Shown here piece by piece: positions 54,623 to 63,076 of a DNA stretch of 64,000 bases. Location of the stretch: NCBI RefSeq assembly GCF_002902945.1, contig NZ_CP026101.1:186001-250000 (forward strand). Reading direction: 5' to 3'. This DNA is from Paraburkholderia caribensis. Lineage in GTDB: Bacteria > Pseudomonadota > Gammaproteobacteria > Burkholderiales > Burkholderiaceae. Below the pieces are notes generated by a model, which worked only from the letters and a program-made list of their open reading frames with translations, ran no database searches and was not told the DNA's origin. Position numbers and translations under genes: made by a program. Position 1 is the stretch's first letter, and each line of letters begins with the position of its first letter.

Positions 54623-54949
54623 TGTGGAGTCTCCGTGTTTTTGCGTTTCGCTGGCGGCATCGTGTTGCGGCTTGCCGTCGCAGCGAAAGAGACTCCATTC
54701 TTTCGCGTCAATTGGAGAAGATTCTTGCTACTTTTTGTCTCTGATTCATTTACTGCGACACGATTCCGGCTATTCGGGCTCGTATTGAGATAGATCCACC
54801 GCCTTCGGATGCTGGGGCGTCGGAAGGGCGTTTGAGAGCGTTACCTCGAATGGCTATTGAGACATGCCTATGCCATTCAGACGAGGTTCGTGATGCCCGC
54901 CCTTGGGTTACGCTATGCCAACAGCTTTGCAACCCACAGGAGACGGGCG
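54623..54949. other. Divergent intergenic region, indolepyruvate oxidoreductase / GST
   Basis: 327 bases with the promoters of two divergent genes. No small gene or clear hairpin with T-run is seen. The part around 54715-54790 (TTGGAGAAGATTCTTGC, CTACTTTTTGTCTCTGATTC) is A+T-richer and the likely promoter region. AGGAG lies about eight bases before the GST ATG. Confidence 0.4.
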
Positions 54950-55567
54950 ATGAAACTGTACTACTGGCCGAAAACGCGGGCTTTCCGCGCGCTGTGGATG
55001 CTCGAGGAAATCGGCGAGCCCTATGAGCTGGCGCGCGTGAACCTGCGCACGGGCGAGCAGGACACCTCCGATTTCCACCACGTCAATCCGATGTGCAAGC
55101 TTCCCGCGCTCGACGACGGCGGCGTACAGGTCGCGGAATCGGGCGCGGTGCTGCTGTATCTGGCGGACCGTTTTCCCGAAGCCCGTCTCGGCGCGCCCGT
55201 CGGCGATCGGTTGCGAGGCCGTTTCCTGCAGTGGCTTTTCTTCACCCCGGGCTGCCTCGAACCCGCAATGGCCGAAAAATTGACAGGTGCGTCGGGAAAT
55301 TCATTCAGCTTCGGCTGGGGCAACCTGGAGCGCGTGAAGGCGGCCATCGACACGGCGCTCGATGAAGGCGACTGGCTGCTCGGCGAGCGCTTCTCCGCCG
55401 CCGACCTTCTGCTGGCGGGCACGCTGCAGATCGCGTTTGTCGCGAAGCTGCTCGAGCCCTCGGGCCGCATCGGCGAATACGTCGAGCGCGCGATCGCGCG
55501 GGAAGGTCACGCGCGGGCAATGGCAATCGAGCAACGTGAAATAGACACGTTGAAGGCGAAGCACTAG
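54950..55567 (+). CDS. Glutathione S-transferase family protein
   Basis: About 205 residues from ATG 54950 (MKLYYWPKTRAFRALWMLEE). The thioredoxin-like N-terminal domain has NPMCKLPALDDGGVQVAESG (the cis-Pro and the ES glutathione-binding pair), followed by an all-helical C-terminal domain with LLGERFSAADLLLAG, the conserved N-capping box region. The upstream frame to 54857 is longer but lacks a ribosome binding site and family similarity. A soluble enzyme of unknown substrate. Confidence 0.88.
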   Translation: MKLYYWPKTRAFRALWMLEEIGEPYELARVNLRTGEQDTSDFHHVNPMCKLPALDDGGVQVAESGAVLLYLADRFPEARLGAPVGDRLRGRFLQWLFFTPGCLEPAMAEKLTGASGNSFSFGWGNLERVKAAIDTALDEGDWLLGERFSAADLLLAGTLQIAFVAKLLEPSGRIGEYVERAIAREGHARAMAIEQREIDTLKAKH

Positions 55568-55591
55568 CCGCCGCGTGGAAAAACCACGCGC

Positions 55592-56530
55592 TCAGCCTGT
55601 CGGCGCCTGCTGCAGTTCGTGCGGCTGAAGGGGCTCGACGTCGTCGAAATGCGTGTAGTCGATATGGCTCACCCCGTTCACTTCGCGGATCAGATCGACG
55701 AAGCGGTACTGCCAGCGTATGTCGTCGCTGAGCCACGAATAGCGCGCTTGCATCGTCTGCGCAGTGTTTTCGTCCGAGCCTTCTATCGTCATCAGCAGCG
55801 ACGCGTCCTGCCCGGCGAGGCTCTCCGGCGTCTGGCCAAAAAGCGGGCTGGCTTCGTCGATCACGTGCATCAGGTTCCAGCCGAGGTAGAACATCGGCTG
55901 CTGGTCGCGCACCAGCCGCAGGTCGTAAATCTTGCGCAGCACATAGCCTTCCGACGACCGCTCGACGCGCATCAGCCGTAACCGCGCACGAGCCTCGACG
56001 ATCACGTTTTGCCGTGCGTTCGCGGTGCGCACCATCAGCGTGGTGCGTCCGTCGATGGGGCGCACCACCGCATATTGCGAGAACATGATCTTCGCGCGCG
56101 GCCGCGAAAAGCGCGCGAAGATCAGGCCCGTGGCCAGCGCAATACCCGACATGCCGACGAAAATCTCGAGTGTCGCGACGAGATGCCCGTAAAGCGTGCG
56201 CGGATGCATGTCGCCGTAGCCGACCGTGGCGAGCGTCTCGACGCTGAAGAAGAACGCGCCCGCAAAGCCCTTCGGATTCTGATTGGCGATGGCGTCACCG
56301 CCGAGTTCGTACAGCGACGCGAAGACCGAGTTCAGCACGAGGAACAGGAACGCGAGCGAGATGAAGAACACGGGCCAACTGATTGTCAGCGCGCGGTGAT
56401 AGAGGTCCTGCCAGACGCGCAGCGGCAAGCCATGCGCGATGACAGTGTGCGAGCGCACGCGAATTTTCCGGTCGAGGATCCGGCCTTTGCGCGCGCGGTG
56501 AGGGTTGGATTCGGGCGGGGTCGCGCTCAT
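55592..56530 (-). CDS. KirBac-type inward rectifier potassium channel
   Basis: A 312-residue protein with TM1 at about 50-72, a pore helix and a selectivity filter TVGYGD at 102-107, and TM2 at ~118-142 (EIFVGMSGIALATGLIFARF). A cytoplasmic immunoglobulin-like C-terminal domain follows, with RPRAKIMFSQYAVV and TLMVRTANARQNVIVEAR, as in KirBac1.1 from Burkholderia pseudomallei. It forms a tetrameric K+ channel in the inner membrane. It is convergent with the GST gene, with 24 bases between the stops. Confidence 0.92.
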   Translation of the reverse strand: MSATPPESNPHRARKGRILDRKIRVRSHTVIAHGLPLRVWQDLYHRALTISWPVFFISLAFLFLVLNSVFASLYELGGDAIANQNPKGFAGAFFFSVETLATVGYGDMHPRTLYGHLVATLEIFVGMSGIALATGLIFARFSRPRAKIMFSQYAVVRPIDGRTTLMVRTANARQNVIVEARARLRLMRVERSSEGYVLRKIYDLRLVRDQQPMFYLGWNLMHVIDEASPLFGQTPESLAGQDASLLMTIEGSDENTAQTMQARYSWLSDDIRWQYRFVDLIREVNGVSHIDYTHFDDVEPLQPHELQQAPTG

Positions 56531-56674
56531 TCTTTTTCTGTTCTGCTAACGGGTTTGTTGCGCAGCGTCGCGGCGCGGTCGTCATGCCGGTTGCCCGCTG
56601 CGGCATGTAGTGTAGCCCGTCCGCCCGGTTAGCGGCGGCAATGCGCGACTTCAGGCGACGCGACCTTGGTCCGC

Positions 56675-56920
56675 TCAGGGAAACGCGCGCGGCTTCGGCA
56701 CGCCCGCGCCGTGCTCGATATCGGCAACGGCCTGCTGATGTGCCGTTTCGACAGCTTCGGCTTGCGTCGCGAAGCCCGTGTCGCCGCCTACCGTGGTCCA
56801 GCGCTGTACGGGATGATCGCGATGCCGGATTTCGTATTCCGCGTCCCAGCGCGCGCCCTGAAGTTCGAGTGGCCGCACGTGTATCGCGTACACGCCGTAG
56901 AGAAAGAGCGGTTCTGTCAT
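56675..56920 (-). CDS. Small conserved-looking protein, paralogue-like to the next gene
   Basis: 81 residues, MTEPLFLYGVYAIHVRPLEL onward, with ATQAEAVETAHQQAVADIEH near the end. The pattern (YxGxY, two strands with VRP, then a helix with Ala-Glu-Ala) resembles that of the protein encoded at 57010-57231, so the two may be diverged copies of one small alpha/beta fold of about 70 residues. I do not recognise a function. It lies alone on the minus strand with a GAGG-like ribosome binding site. Confidence 0.6.
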   Translation of the reverse strand: MTEPLFLYGVYAIHVRPLELQGARWDAEYEIRHRDHPVQRWTTVGGDTGFATQAEAVETAHQQAVADIEHGAGVPKPRAFP

Positions 56921-57009
56921 GATCGCCTCCGCCTGTTCAACGAAGAAAACGTCGTCGGCGCGGCGCGCGGCGGACGCGCCACGTATCGTTCAATGCGAAA
57001 GCCCCGTGC

Positions 57010-57231
57010 CTAAAGTTCGATCTCGCCGAGGATTCTGTGGGCTAGCGCCTTCGCGTCTTCGAGCGCCTCGTCGGCTGTCGGCGACGTGGCTTCGACTTCG
57101 TAGAGCGTGTCTTCCGTCTCGTCGCCTTCGTCGCGCGACAGTGCAACGACGCCCTGGTATTGCCCGCCATCTACCGGGCGCACGCTCGCCGTCGCCGTGT
57201 AGAGGCCTTTGGTGTAGGTGACGTCCTCCAT
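57010..57231 (-). CDS. Small protein of unknown function
   Basis: About 73 residues from the ATG at 57231 (MEDVTYTKGLYTATASVRPV), preceded by a strong AGGAGA. An upstream start at 57261 would add ten residues. The predicted order is strand-strand-strand-helix, with an acidic stretch DEGDETED and a C-terminal helix (ADEALEDAKALAHRIL). It resembles the 81-residue protein encoded just downstream. Small proteins of this kind are common in Burkholderia genomes; the role is unknown. Confidence 0.65.
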   Translation of the reverse strand: MEDVTYTKGLYTATASVRPVDGGQYQGVVALSRDEGDETEDTLYEVEATSPTADEALEDAKALAHRILGEIEL

Positions 57232-57407
57232 GATGCATCTCCTGCAAGGGGGAGATTCCATCCTAGCACGCGATGTCGACGCTCACATGTCGGCGCCCGA
57301 AGGCGCGCTCTTCCGGGCTCCCAGCATGTTTGCAGGCCGCCGCGCAGCGGACGGCGTCGCCCGGTCAGGCGCATGCGCCGGCAGCCTCCGCCGACGGCGC
57401 CGGCCGA

Positions 57408-58334
57408 TCAATCCTGCAGCAGCGATACCACTTCATCGAGCGTCGGCGAATGCGCGCCTGAATGGCGGCAAGCCGCCGCGCCTGCCGCGAGCGAGAACGC
57501 CAGATGCTCTTCCCACTTGCGCTGCGGCGCCGTCATCAGACTGAACAGCAGCCCGCCGATCGACGCGTCGCCCGCGCCGACCGTATCGGCAACGGCCACG
57601 CGCGGCGGCGTTGCTTCGACGATCCGCTCGCCGTCGATCAGCGTAGCCGCCTCCGAGCCGCGCGTGACGAGCACGATCGCCGTCGGATTCATCGCGCGCA
57701 GCTGCGCGAGGGCGGCTGCTTCGTCGTCGGTCTTGAACAGCAGCCGCAGGTCTTCGTCCGATACCTTGATCAGATCGGCGAGCGACGCCATGTGGCGCAG
57801 CGTCGGCTCGTAGCCGTGCGCCATCAGGTTGCGGTAGTTCGGATCGAAGCTGATCTTCACGCCGCGCTCGCGCAGCGCGGCGGCGAGCTTCGCGAGCGTC
57901 GCGCCGAGCGGCTGGCGCACGAGGCTGATGCAGCCGAAATGCGCCCACTTCACCTGCGACATCCAGCCTTCGGGCAGCTTCGACGGATCGAAGGCGAGGT
58001 CCGCGCTGTTGTCGCCCATGAAGAAATACGCAGGCGGGTGAGTCTGATGCACGACGGCGAGCAGCGGCGCACGCTCGACACGCTGCATGAAGCGCATGTC
58101 GAGACCCGCGGCGACGCTGGCGTTCCACAGGTCGTCGGAGAAATTGTCGACGCCGAGCGATCCGGCGCAGGCCGTCGGCAGACCCAGCCGCGCAACCGCG
58201 CGCGCCACGTTCCAGCCCGCGCCGCCGGGAACCGACAGCCAGCTGGCAGGGCCCGTGCGCACGAGATCGGTGAGGATGTCGCCGGCGGAAACGAATTCGG
58301 GAAACTCAGCGTGAAATTCAGGGCTCGCGCTCAT
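57408..58334 (-). CDS. PfkB-family sugar kinase (probable fructokinase)
   Basis: About 308 residues from the ATG at 58334; a GTG at 58343 is less likely. PfkB signature elements: VPGGAGWNVARAVARLG (substrate Gly-Gly region), the DPNYR block, and ADTVGAGDAS with the catalytic Asp of GAGD. It follows the AGE epimerase gene by about 18 bases, so they form one operon. Together with that gene the likely route is mannose to fructose to fructose 6-phosphate (inference from neighbours); a different hexose is possible. Confidence 0.85.
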   Translation of the reverse strand: MSASPEFHAEFPEFVSAGDILTDLVRTGPASWLSVPGGAGWNVARAVARLGLPTACAGSLGVDNFSDDLWNASVAAGLDMRFMQRVERAPLLAVVHQTHPPAYFFMGDNSADLAFDPSKLPEGWMSQVKWAHFGCISLVRQPLGATLAKLAAALRERGVKISFDPNYRNLMAHGYEPTLRHMASLADLIKVSDEDLRLLFKTDDEAAALAQLRAMNPTAIVLVTRGSEAATLIDGERIVEATPPRVAVADTVGAGDASIGGLLFSLMTAPQRKWEEHLAFSLAAGAAACRHSGAHSPTLDEVVSLLQD

Positions 58335-58352
58335 GTTGCTCACCGTACGAGG

Positions 58353-59627
58353 TTATTCGGACGCGCCGGAAGGCTGCGCTGCGGGCCGCAGTGCGTGCAG
58401 CAGCACTTCGTAGCATGCGCCCATGGTGTGATAGTCGGTCTTGCCGGCCGGGCTCTTTTCGTCGCTGTACTTGCGGTTGTCGCACGTCAGAATGCGGTAC
58501 CACGCGCCATAGCGATGATCGACGAAATGCGCCCAGCTGTAGCGCCAGATCTCGTCGTACCAGTCCCAGAAGCGCTCGTTGCCCGTGCGCTGGCCGAGCA
58601 GCGCGGCTGTCGCGAAGGTCTCGGCCTGCACCCAGAAGTATTTGTCGTGGTCGCAGACGGTGTAGTCCGGGCCGAAGCCGTAGTACAGGCCGCCGTGATC
58701 GTTGTCCCACGCGTGCGTCATCGCCGCGTCGAACAGTTCGATTGCGCGCGGCAGCAGCCACGGCAGCGGACGGTGGCGCTCCAGGATCAGCAGCAGCTTC
58801 GCCCATTCTGTCTGGTGGCCGGGCTGGAAGCCCCACGGACGGAAGATGTTCGAGCTGTCTTCCTCGTTGTAGTGCCAGTCCACCGACCAGTCGGCGTGAA
58901 AGTGCTCCCACACCAGACCTTGCGACAGCTTGGCCTGGCGCAGCGTGATGTTGGTCGCGACGCGCTCGGCGCGGTCGAGGTACACGAGATGGCCCGTCGC
59001 CTCGTAAGCGGCGAGCAGCGCCTCGGTGGTGTGCATGTTCGCGTTCTGGCCGCGATACGAGCTCACGCTCCAGTCAGGCGTGGCTTCGTCGGCGTACAGG
59101 CCGGCTGCCGGGTCCCAGAAACGGTGCTCCATCAGCTCGAAGGTCGCGGCGATCATCGGCTTCGCTTCTTCAATGCCCGCCATCGCCGCATGTGCGTACG
59201 CGAGCAGCACGAATGCGAGGCCGTAGCAGTGGCGCGTGGCGTCGAGCGTGCGCTTGTGGCCGTCGCGCCAGTCGATCTCCCAATCGTAGCCCTGGTGATG
59301 CGGGTCCCAGTGGGCATCGCGCAGAAACTTCAGCCCATGCTGCGCATACTCCAGATGCTGCGGGTCGCCGAACTGCCGGTACGCCATCGCGTAGTTGAAC
59401 ACGTAGCGGCAACTGCTGACGAGGTGACGCGTCGCGCGGTTGTAGATCGTGCCGTCGTCGCGGAAGAAGTGGAAGAAGCCGCCGCTCGGATCGAGCACGT
59501 TCGGCGCGTAGAAGCGCAGCGTGTCCTCGATGTGAGACAGCAGGAAAGCGCCGTCGCGGAAGCTCGCGACAGGCGGCGCCTGGTGATTGGCGGTGTTGTT
59601 CGAAAGAGTCGTGTCGGGTTGTTTCAT
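58353..59627 (-). CDS. AGE-family epimerase/isomerase (mannose isomerase-like)
   Basis: A 424-residue (alpha/alpha)6-barrel protein. Family stretches are RATRHLVSSCRYVFNYAMAY, DATRHCYGLAFVLLAYAHAA, HTTEALLAAYEATGHLVYLD, FRPWGFQPGHQTEWAKLLL and CDHDKYFWVQAETFATAALL. The conserved His and Arg residues of the N-acylglucosamine 2-epimerase / mannose isomerase barrel are within these. It converts mannose and fructose, or a related aldose/ketose pair. The ATG overlaps the lacI-type gene stop by four bases, so repressor and enzyme are translationally coupled. Confidence 0.87.
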   Translation of the reverse strand: MKQPDTTLSNNTANHQAPPVASFRDGAFLLSHIEDTLRFYAPNVLDPSGGFFHFFRDDGTIYNRATRHLVSSCRYVFNYAMAYRQFGDPQHLEYAQHGLKFLRDAHWDPHHQGYDWEIDWRDGHKRTLDATRHCYGLAFVLLAYAHAAMAGIEEAKPMIAATFELMEHRFWDPAAGLYADEATPDWSVSSYRGQNANMHTTEALLAAYEATGHLVYLDRAERVATNITLRQAKLSQGLVWEHFHADWSVDWHYNEEDSSNIFRPWGFQPGHQTEWAKLLLILERHRPLPWLLPRAIELFDAAMTHAWDNDHGGLYYGFGPDYTVCDHDKYFWVQAETFATAALLGQRTGNERFWDWYDEIWRYSWAHFVDHRYGAWYRILTCDNRKYSDEKSPAGKTDYHTMGACYEVLLHALRPAAQPSGASE

Positions 59628-60610
59628 GGCGTGTTCACCGAAGTGCTGGCACGGACAACGAGTTGGACCGGAATGCGAATGTCGAGTGCTGACGGCGTGT
59701 CTTCGAGCAGCAGTTCGACGCCGCGCCGGCCGAGTGCTTCCTTGTCGACGGCGATCGTCGTGAGCGGCGGGCGCGCGTGCGCGGCGGCGGGAATGTCGTC
59801 GAAGCCGACGATCGCGATGTCTTCAGGCACCCGCAGGCCGCGCGCGAGACACACGCGCAGCGCCGCAAGCGCGGCGAGGTCGTTGTACGCGAAGACGGCG
59901 TCGGGGCGCGGGCCGGGGCGGTCGAGCAGTTGCTCCATCGCGAGCGCGGCGCCGGCGTCGGGGTCCAGCCCCGCGTCGATCGTCACTTCCAGCGACGGAT
60001 CGAACAGCAGCCCCGCTTCGAAAAACGCGCGCCGGTAGCCGAGCGCGCGCTGCGCGATGCTGTAGTGCGCGAGCGAGCCGCCGATGAACGCGACGCGCGT
60101 GCGCTTCTGCGCAAACAGATGCTGCATCGCGAGCGCGGCGCCCGCCTGGTTATCGAGGTTCACCGAGCGCAGGTTCGGCGCCCACAGGTCGATCAGCACC
60201 AGCGGGCGCTTCATCGCCACGAGCGTCGTGAGCGTTTCCGGCTCGACGAACCCGGCGACGGCGATCGCGTCGGGCGCATGCAGGCGCATCTGCTGGACGA
60301 CGTCCTCGGTCGGCCCCGCCGTCAGCACGGAAGGCACGATGCCGCGCTCGCGGCACGCGTCCTCGACACCGTGCAGCACGTGCGAGAAGAACGGGCTGAC
60401 GGCGAAGTTGTTGTGATGACGATGTAGCAGAAACGTGAGCCGGCGAATGCGTGGACGCAGCTGCGCGGAATCGTAGCCGAGCCGGCGCGCCGTTTCGACG
60501 ACGCGTTCGCGCGTCGTTTCCGACAAACCGGGCTGATTCTTCAGAGCGCGTGAGACGGTGCCGATCGACACGCTGGCCGCGCGGGCGACGTCGCGGATCG
60601 TTGTAGCCAT
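59624..60610 (-). CDS. LacI-family transcriptional repressor
   Basis: About 328 residues from the ATG at 60610 (MATTIRDVARAASVSIGTVS); the longer frame to 60688 adds 26 residues ahead of the HTH and is rejected. Residues 1-55 are the LacI helix-turn-helix and hinge (SRALKNQPGLSETTRERVVE). The rest is a periplasmic-binding-protein-like effector domain (AIAVAGFVEPETL, VNLDNQAGAALAMQHL, DAVFAYNDLAALAALRV, IAIVGFDDIPAAAHARPPLT). It heads an operon with the epimerase and kinase and probably represses it. Candidate operators lie at 60668-60686 and 60757-60777. Confidence 0.9.
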   Translation of the reverse strand: MATTIRDVARAASVSIGTVSRALKNQPGLSETTRERVVETARRLGYDSAQLRPRIRRLTFLLHRHHNNFAVSPFFSHVLHGVEDACRERGIVPSVLTAGPTEDVVQQMRLHAPDAIAVAGFVEPETLTTLVAMKRPLVLIDLWAPNLRSVNLDNQAGAALAMQHLFAQKRTRVAFIGGSLAHYSIAQRALGYRRAFFEAGLLFDPSLEVTIDAGLDPDAGAALAMEQLLDRPGPRPDAVFAYNDLAALAALRVCLARGLRVPEDIAIVGFDDIPAAAHARPPLTTIAVDKEALGRRGVELLLEDTPSALDIRIPVQLVVRASTSVNTP

Positions 60611-60667
60611 CGAATAGAGCGGCCGCACGAGAGACGCGCGGCGGCGGAGTTCAAGTTCGGGTGATTG

Positions 60668-60686
60668 TATAGTAAAACCACTGAGC
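60668..60686. promoter_or_regulatory. Second operator-like site near the lacI promoter
   Basis: TATAGTAAAACCACTGAGC shares AGTAAAA and ACT with the site at 60757 and overlaps a -10-like TATACAAT read on the minus strand. It lies 58-76 bases before the ATG. It may be a weaker repressor site for autoregulation; the match is partial. Confidence 0.35.
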
Positions 60687-60756
60687 AAATCCCTCGCTCA
60701 ATGGCTTTCGACACGCGTAGATACCCGTATACAGGCGGAGTGAAGGTGAATCGCTT

Positions 60757-60777
60757 GTTTAGTAAAATGCACTAAAC
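60757..60777. promoter_or_regulatory. Putative LacI-type operator (7-bp inverted repeat)
   Basis: GTTTAGT at 60757-60763 and ACTAAAC at 60771-60777 are exact reverse complements with a 7-base spacer (AAAATGC). The site lies about 150 bases before the repressor ATG. Its size and symmetry fit a dimeric LacI-family site, although the centre lacks the usual CG. Confidence 0.5.
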
Positions 60778-60966
60778 GGCACGTTGGATTCATCAATCGA
60801 TATTGACTGCCGCGCCGCCCGGCAATGCGATGAAATGGATAGCGAACGTGTGCAGTCCGAGCCGTGCTGCGAAGGTGATGGTTCGTCGTGACAGAGGAAT
60901 GTCGTCGCGGCGTGCTGCGCGGCTGGAGAGCACGCCGGAGGTCGGGAAGCCGGGCCTAGAAGAAGC

Positions 60967-62823
60967 TCAGTCGATGGCCACCGCCGTGCGCCCTTGCAGC
61001 AACATCTGACTTTCTTCGAACCCGATCATCACGAGACCAGACGCTGCGCTCTTCGCGCGGCGTTTCGCGAGCGCCGCAACCGATGCAATGTCTTCGCTGC
61101 TGTATACGGCTTCGCGCGATTGCGGCTGCACCAGCACGCAGCCGATCGCCATCGTCACGAAGCCGAAGAACGTCGGATTGCCGCGCCGGTCCTCACCACG
61201 GATGCCGCCCGCCAGGCGGTCGCCCGGCGCGTAGAAGCGCTGCGCGCCTTCGTTGAACACATGGATGGCGCGCTCTGCGCGCTCGCGCCAGTCTTCGCTC
61301 TGGAACAGGATCAGAAAATCGTCGCCGCCGACATGGCCGAGGAAATCGCGCGTCGGATCGCAGACTTCCGCGAGCACGTGCGCGGCGAACTTCAGCACTT
61401 CGTCGCCTTGCCAGTAGCCATATTGGTCATTGAACGGCTTGAAGTGATTCAGGTCGACGTAGCAGGCGTAAAAGGCCGCTTCGTGGCTCAGCAGCCGCGT
61501 GATGTGCGAACTGATCGGAATGTTGCCCGGCAGGAAAGTCAGCGGATTCGCGTAACGCGCCGCCTCGATGCGCACTTCGGTCACCGCTCGCACGAGGCTT
61601 TCGCCCGTGCCGAGGCCGACGTACTTGCCGCCCTCGGTGATGACGAAGCCGTCCGCGAGGTAGCGCTGGTCGTCGCTGGCGAGCAGCTTGGCCATGTCAT
61701 CGACCGTCATCGATTTTTCGATGACCACGGGCGATGCATTTGCAAACAGCAGGCACGGCCGCTTGCCGAACAGTTCACGGTGGTAGGGCAGCGCATAACG
61801 GTCCATGAACGCGCGCCGGTTGATCAGCGCGACCGGCTCGTTGTGCTCGACGACGGCGACGGCATGGAGGTTCGGCAGACGGTTGAAGAGTTCGAGCACG
61901 TCGTTGTTGGTCGCGTTGCGCGGCAGCGCGGGCGCATGCACGACCATCTTCGCCGATGCCATCCCGCCCGACGGCGACGCGCTCATCGCGCGCGTCGCCT
62001 CGGGGAACACGGCGATATGGCCGGCGCGCAATGCTTCGCGCGCGTCGTCGGAGACCTTGCGCGGCGGGTGCGCATGCGGCTTGCCGAAGAAATAGCCTTG
62101 GCCGCAGGCGATCCCCATGTCGCGCACGACGATCAGATCCGCCTCGTTTTCGATGCCCTCGGCCACCAGGCGCGCGCCGCTCGCGGCCGCGAAGTGCTGC
62201 ATCGCCTTGACGGCTTCGAACTTGAGCGGGTCGCTGGCAATGTCGTGAATGAAGAACCGGTCGATCTTCACGACGTCCGGCTGCAGGCGCACCCACAGAT
62301 TCATGCTGGCGTTGGCGGTGCCGTAGTCGTCGAGTGCGAACTGGGCGCCCGCCACCCGCAACATGGCGATGGCGGGCAGGAAACCGGCGACATCGGGAAT
62401 CGCGCTCTGCTCGGTCAGTTCGATCACGATGCGTTCGGCATCGACGCCCATGTTCCGAAGCATGACGAAGGTGTCTTCGCGGTTGTCGGCGAGTTGACGG
62501 ATCGCGCCGGCGCTGAAATTCAGAAACAGCTTGCCCTCGTACTTGAGCTTCGCGAATGCCTCGATGCAGGTGTGCGCGGCGGCGCGTTCCAGTTCGATCA
62601 CGCTGCCTTCGGCGGCCGCCTGCGCGAACAGCGCGTACGGCGCTTCAAGCGCGGAGCCGGCCGGCCCGCGGATCAGCCCTTCGTAGCCGAGAATCTCGCC
62701 GTCGTCGAAATCGACGATCGGCTGGAACACGGCGGACAGGTCACGCTGCGCAATCAGATCGACGATGCGCGGCGCTGCGATGGTGGAGAGCGAGCGTTGA
62801 GGCATGACACATGGCCGGAGCAT
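60967..62823 (-). CDS. EAL - CBS-like - GGDEF protein, c-di-GMP signalling
   Basis: 618 residues (an ATG at 62805, MPQRSLS, is an alternative start). The EAL domain spans ~20-260: YEGLIRG, FLNFSAGA, IELTEQ, ALDDYGTANAS, VKIDRF, AEGIENE and QGYFFGKP. The middle (~320-430) has paired segments like two CBS motifs (NRLPNLHAVAVVEHNEPVAL and YLADGFVITEGGKYVGLGTG). The C-terminal GGDEF domain (~450-600) has GHVGGDDFLILF, with Asp in place of Glu. The order EAL-CBS-GGDEF is a known architecture that usually acts as a phosphodiesterase with a regulatory GGDEF. No membrane segments. Confidence 0.87.
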   Translation of the reverse strand: MLRPCVMPQRSLSTIAAPRIVDLIAQRDLSAVFQPIVDFDDGEILGYEGLIRGPAGSALEAPYALFAQAAAEGSVIELERAAAHTCIEAFAKLKYEGKLFLNFSAGAIRQLADNREDTFVMLRNMGVDAERIVIELTEQSAIPDVAGFLPAIAMLRVAGAQFALDDYGTANASMNLWVRLQPDVVKIDRFFIHDIASDPLKFEAVKAMQHFAAASGARLVAEGIENEADLIVVRDMGIACGQGYFFGKPHAHPPRKVSDDAREALRAGHIAVFPEATRAMSASPSGGMASAKMVVHAPALPRNATNNDVLELFNRLPNLHAVAVVEHNEPVALINRRAFMDRYALPYHRELFGKRPCLLFANASPVVIEKSMTVDDMAKLLASDDQRYLADGFVITEGGKYVGLGTGESLVRAVTEVRIEAARYANPLTFLPGNIPISSHITRLLSHEAAFYACYVDLNHFKPFNDQYGYWQGDEVLKFAAHVLAEVCDPTRDFLGHVGGDDFLILFQSEDWRERAERAIHVFNEGAQRFYAPGDRLAGGIRGEDRRGNPTFFGFVTMAIGCVLVQPQSREAVYSSEDIASVAALAKRRAKSAASGLVMIGFEESQMLLQGRTAVAID

Positions 62824-63001
62824 TGGACCGTCGGCTTATCGGCAGCAAGTCGCTGAAATTAAATGAATTTTTAATGACGCCCCGCACCGTTCTGGTGCCC
62901 GGCGGAAGCGTTTTCATTATTTGGGGCGGCGGGCGTGTGCGTTTGTCCTATGCCGTCGTGCCGAGGCGACGGCAGCGGCCGGGCAGGATGAAATAACGAA
63001 A

Positions 63002-63023
63002 AAGCCGCCCGTAGGCGGCTTTC
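63002..63023 (-). terminator. Rho-independent terminator of the symporter gene
   Basis: AAAGCCGCC (63002-63010) and GGCGGCTTT (63015-63023) form a nine-pair stem with a CGTA loop. On the minus strand a short T-run continues past the stem (CTTTTTCG). It lies 53 bases after the stop of the minus-strand symporter gene and could work in both directions. Confidence 0.75.
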
Positions 63024-63076
63024 ACGACATGCACTCAGGGAGAGCGCTTATGAATCTCGACTCATTCGAAACAGGC

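Larger units (their letters stand above)
60611..60966. other. Intergenic region upstream of the lacI-type operon
   Basis: 356 bases between the lacI-type gene start and the end of the EAL-GGDEF gene, both on the minus strand. The left half holds two AGTAAAA-containing operator-like sites (see separate entries) and a TATACAAT -10-like box on the minus strand at 60671-60664. The right half (60800-60966) shows no gene that I trust; a 68-codon plus-strand frame there has no support. Confidence 0.5.

Noticed and set aside
57462..60038. 858-codon plus-strand open frame opposite the sugar operon
   Set aside because: It is antisense to pfkB-, AGE- and lacI-type genes. Its translation is Arg/Val/His-rich with no domain, a shadow of high-GC codon bias.
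60994..62856. 620-codon plus-strand open frame opposite the EAL-GGDEF gene
   Set aside because: It is an exact antisense shadow of a gene with clear EAL and GGDEF motifs; the composition is low complexity.
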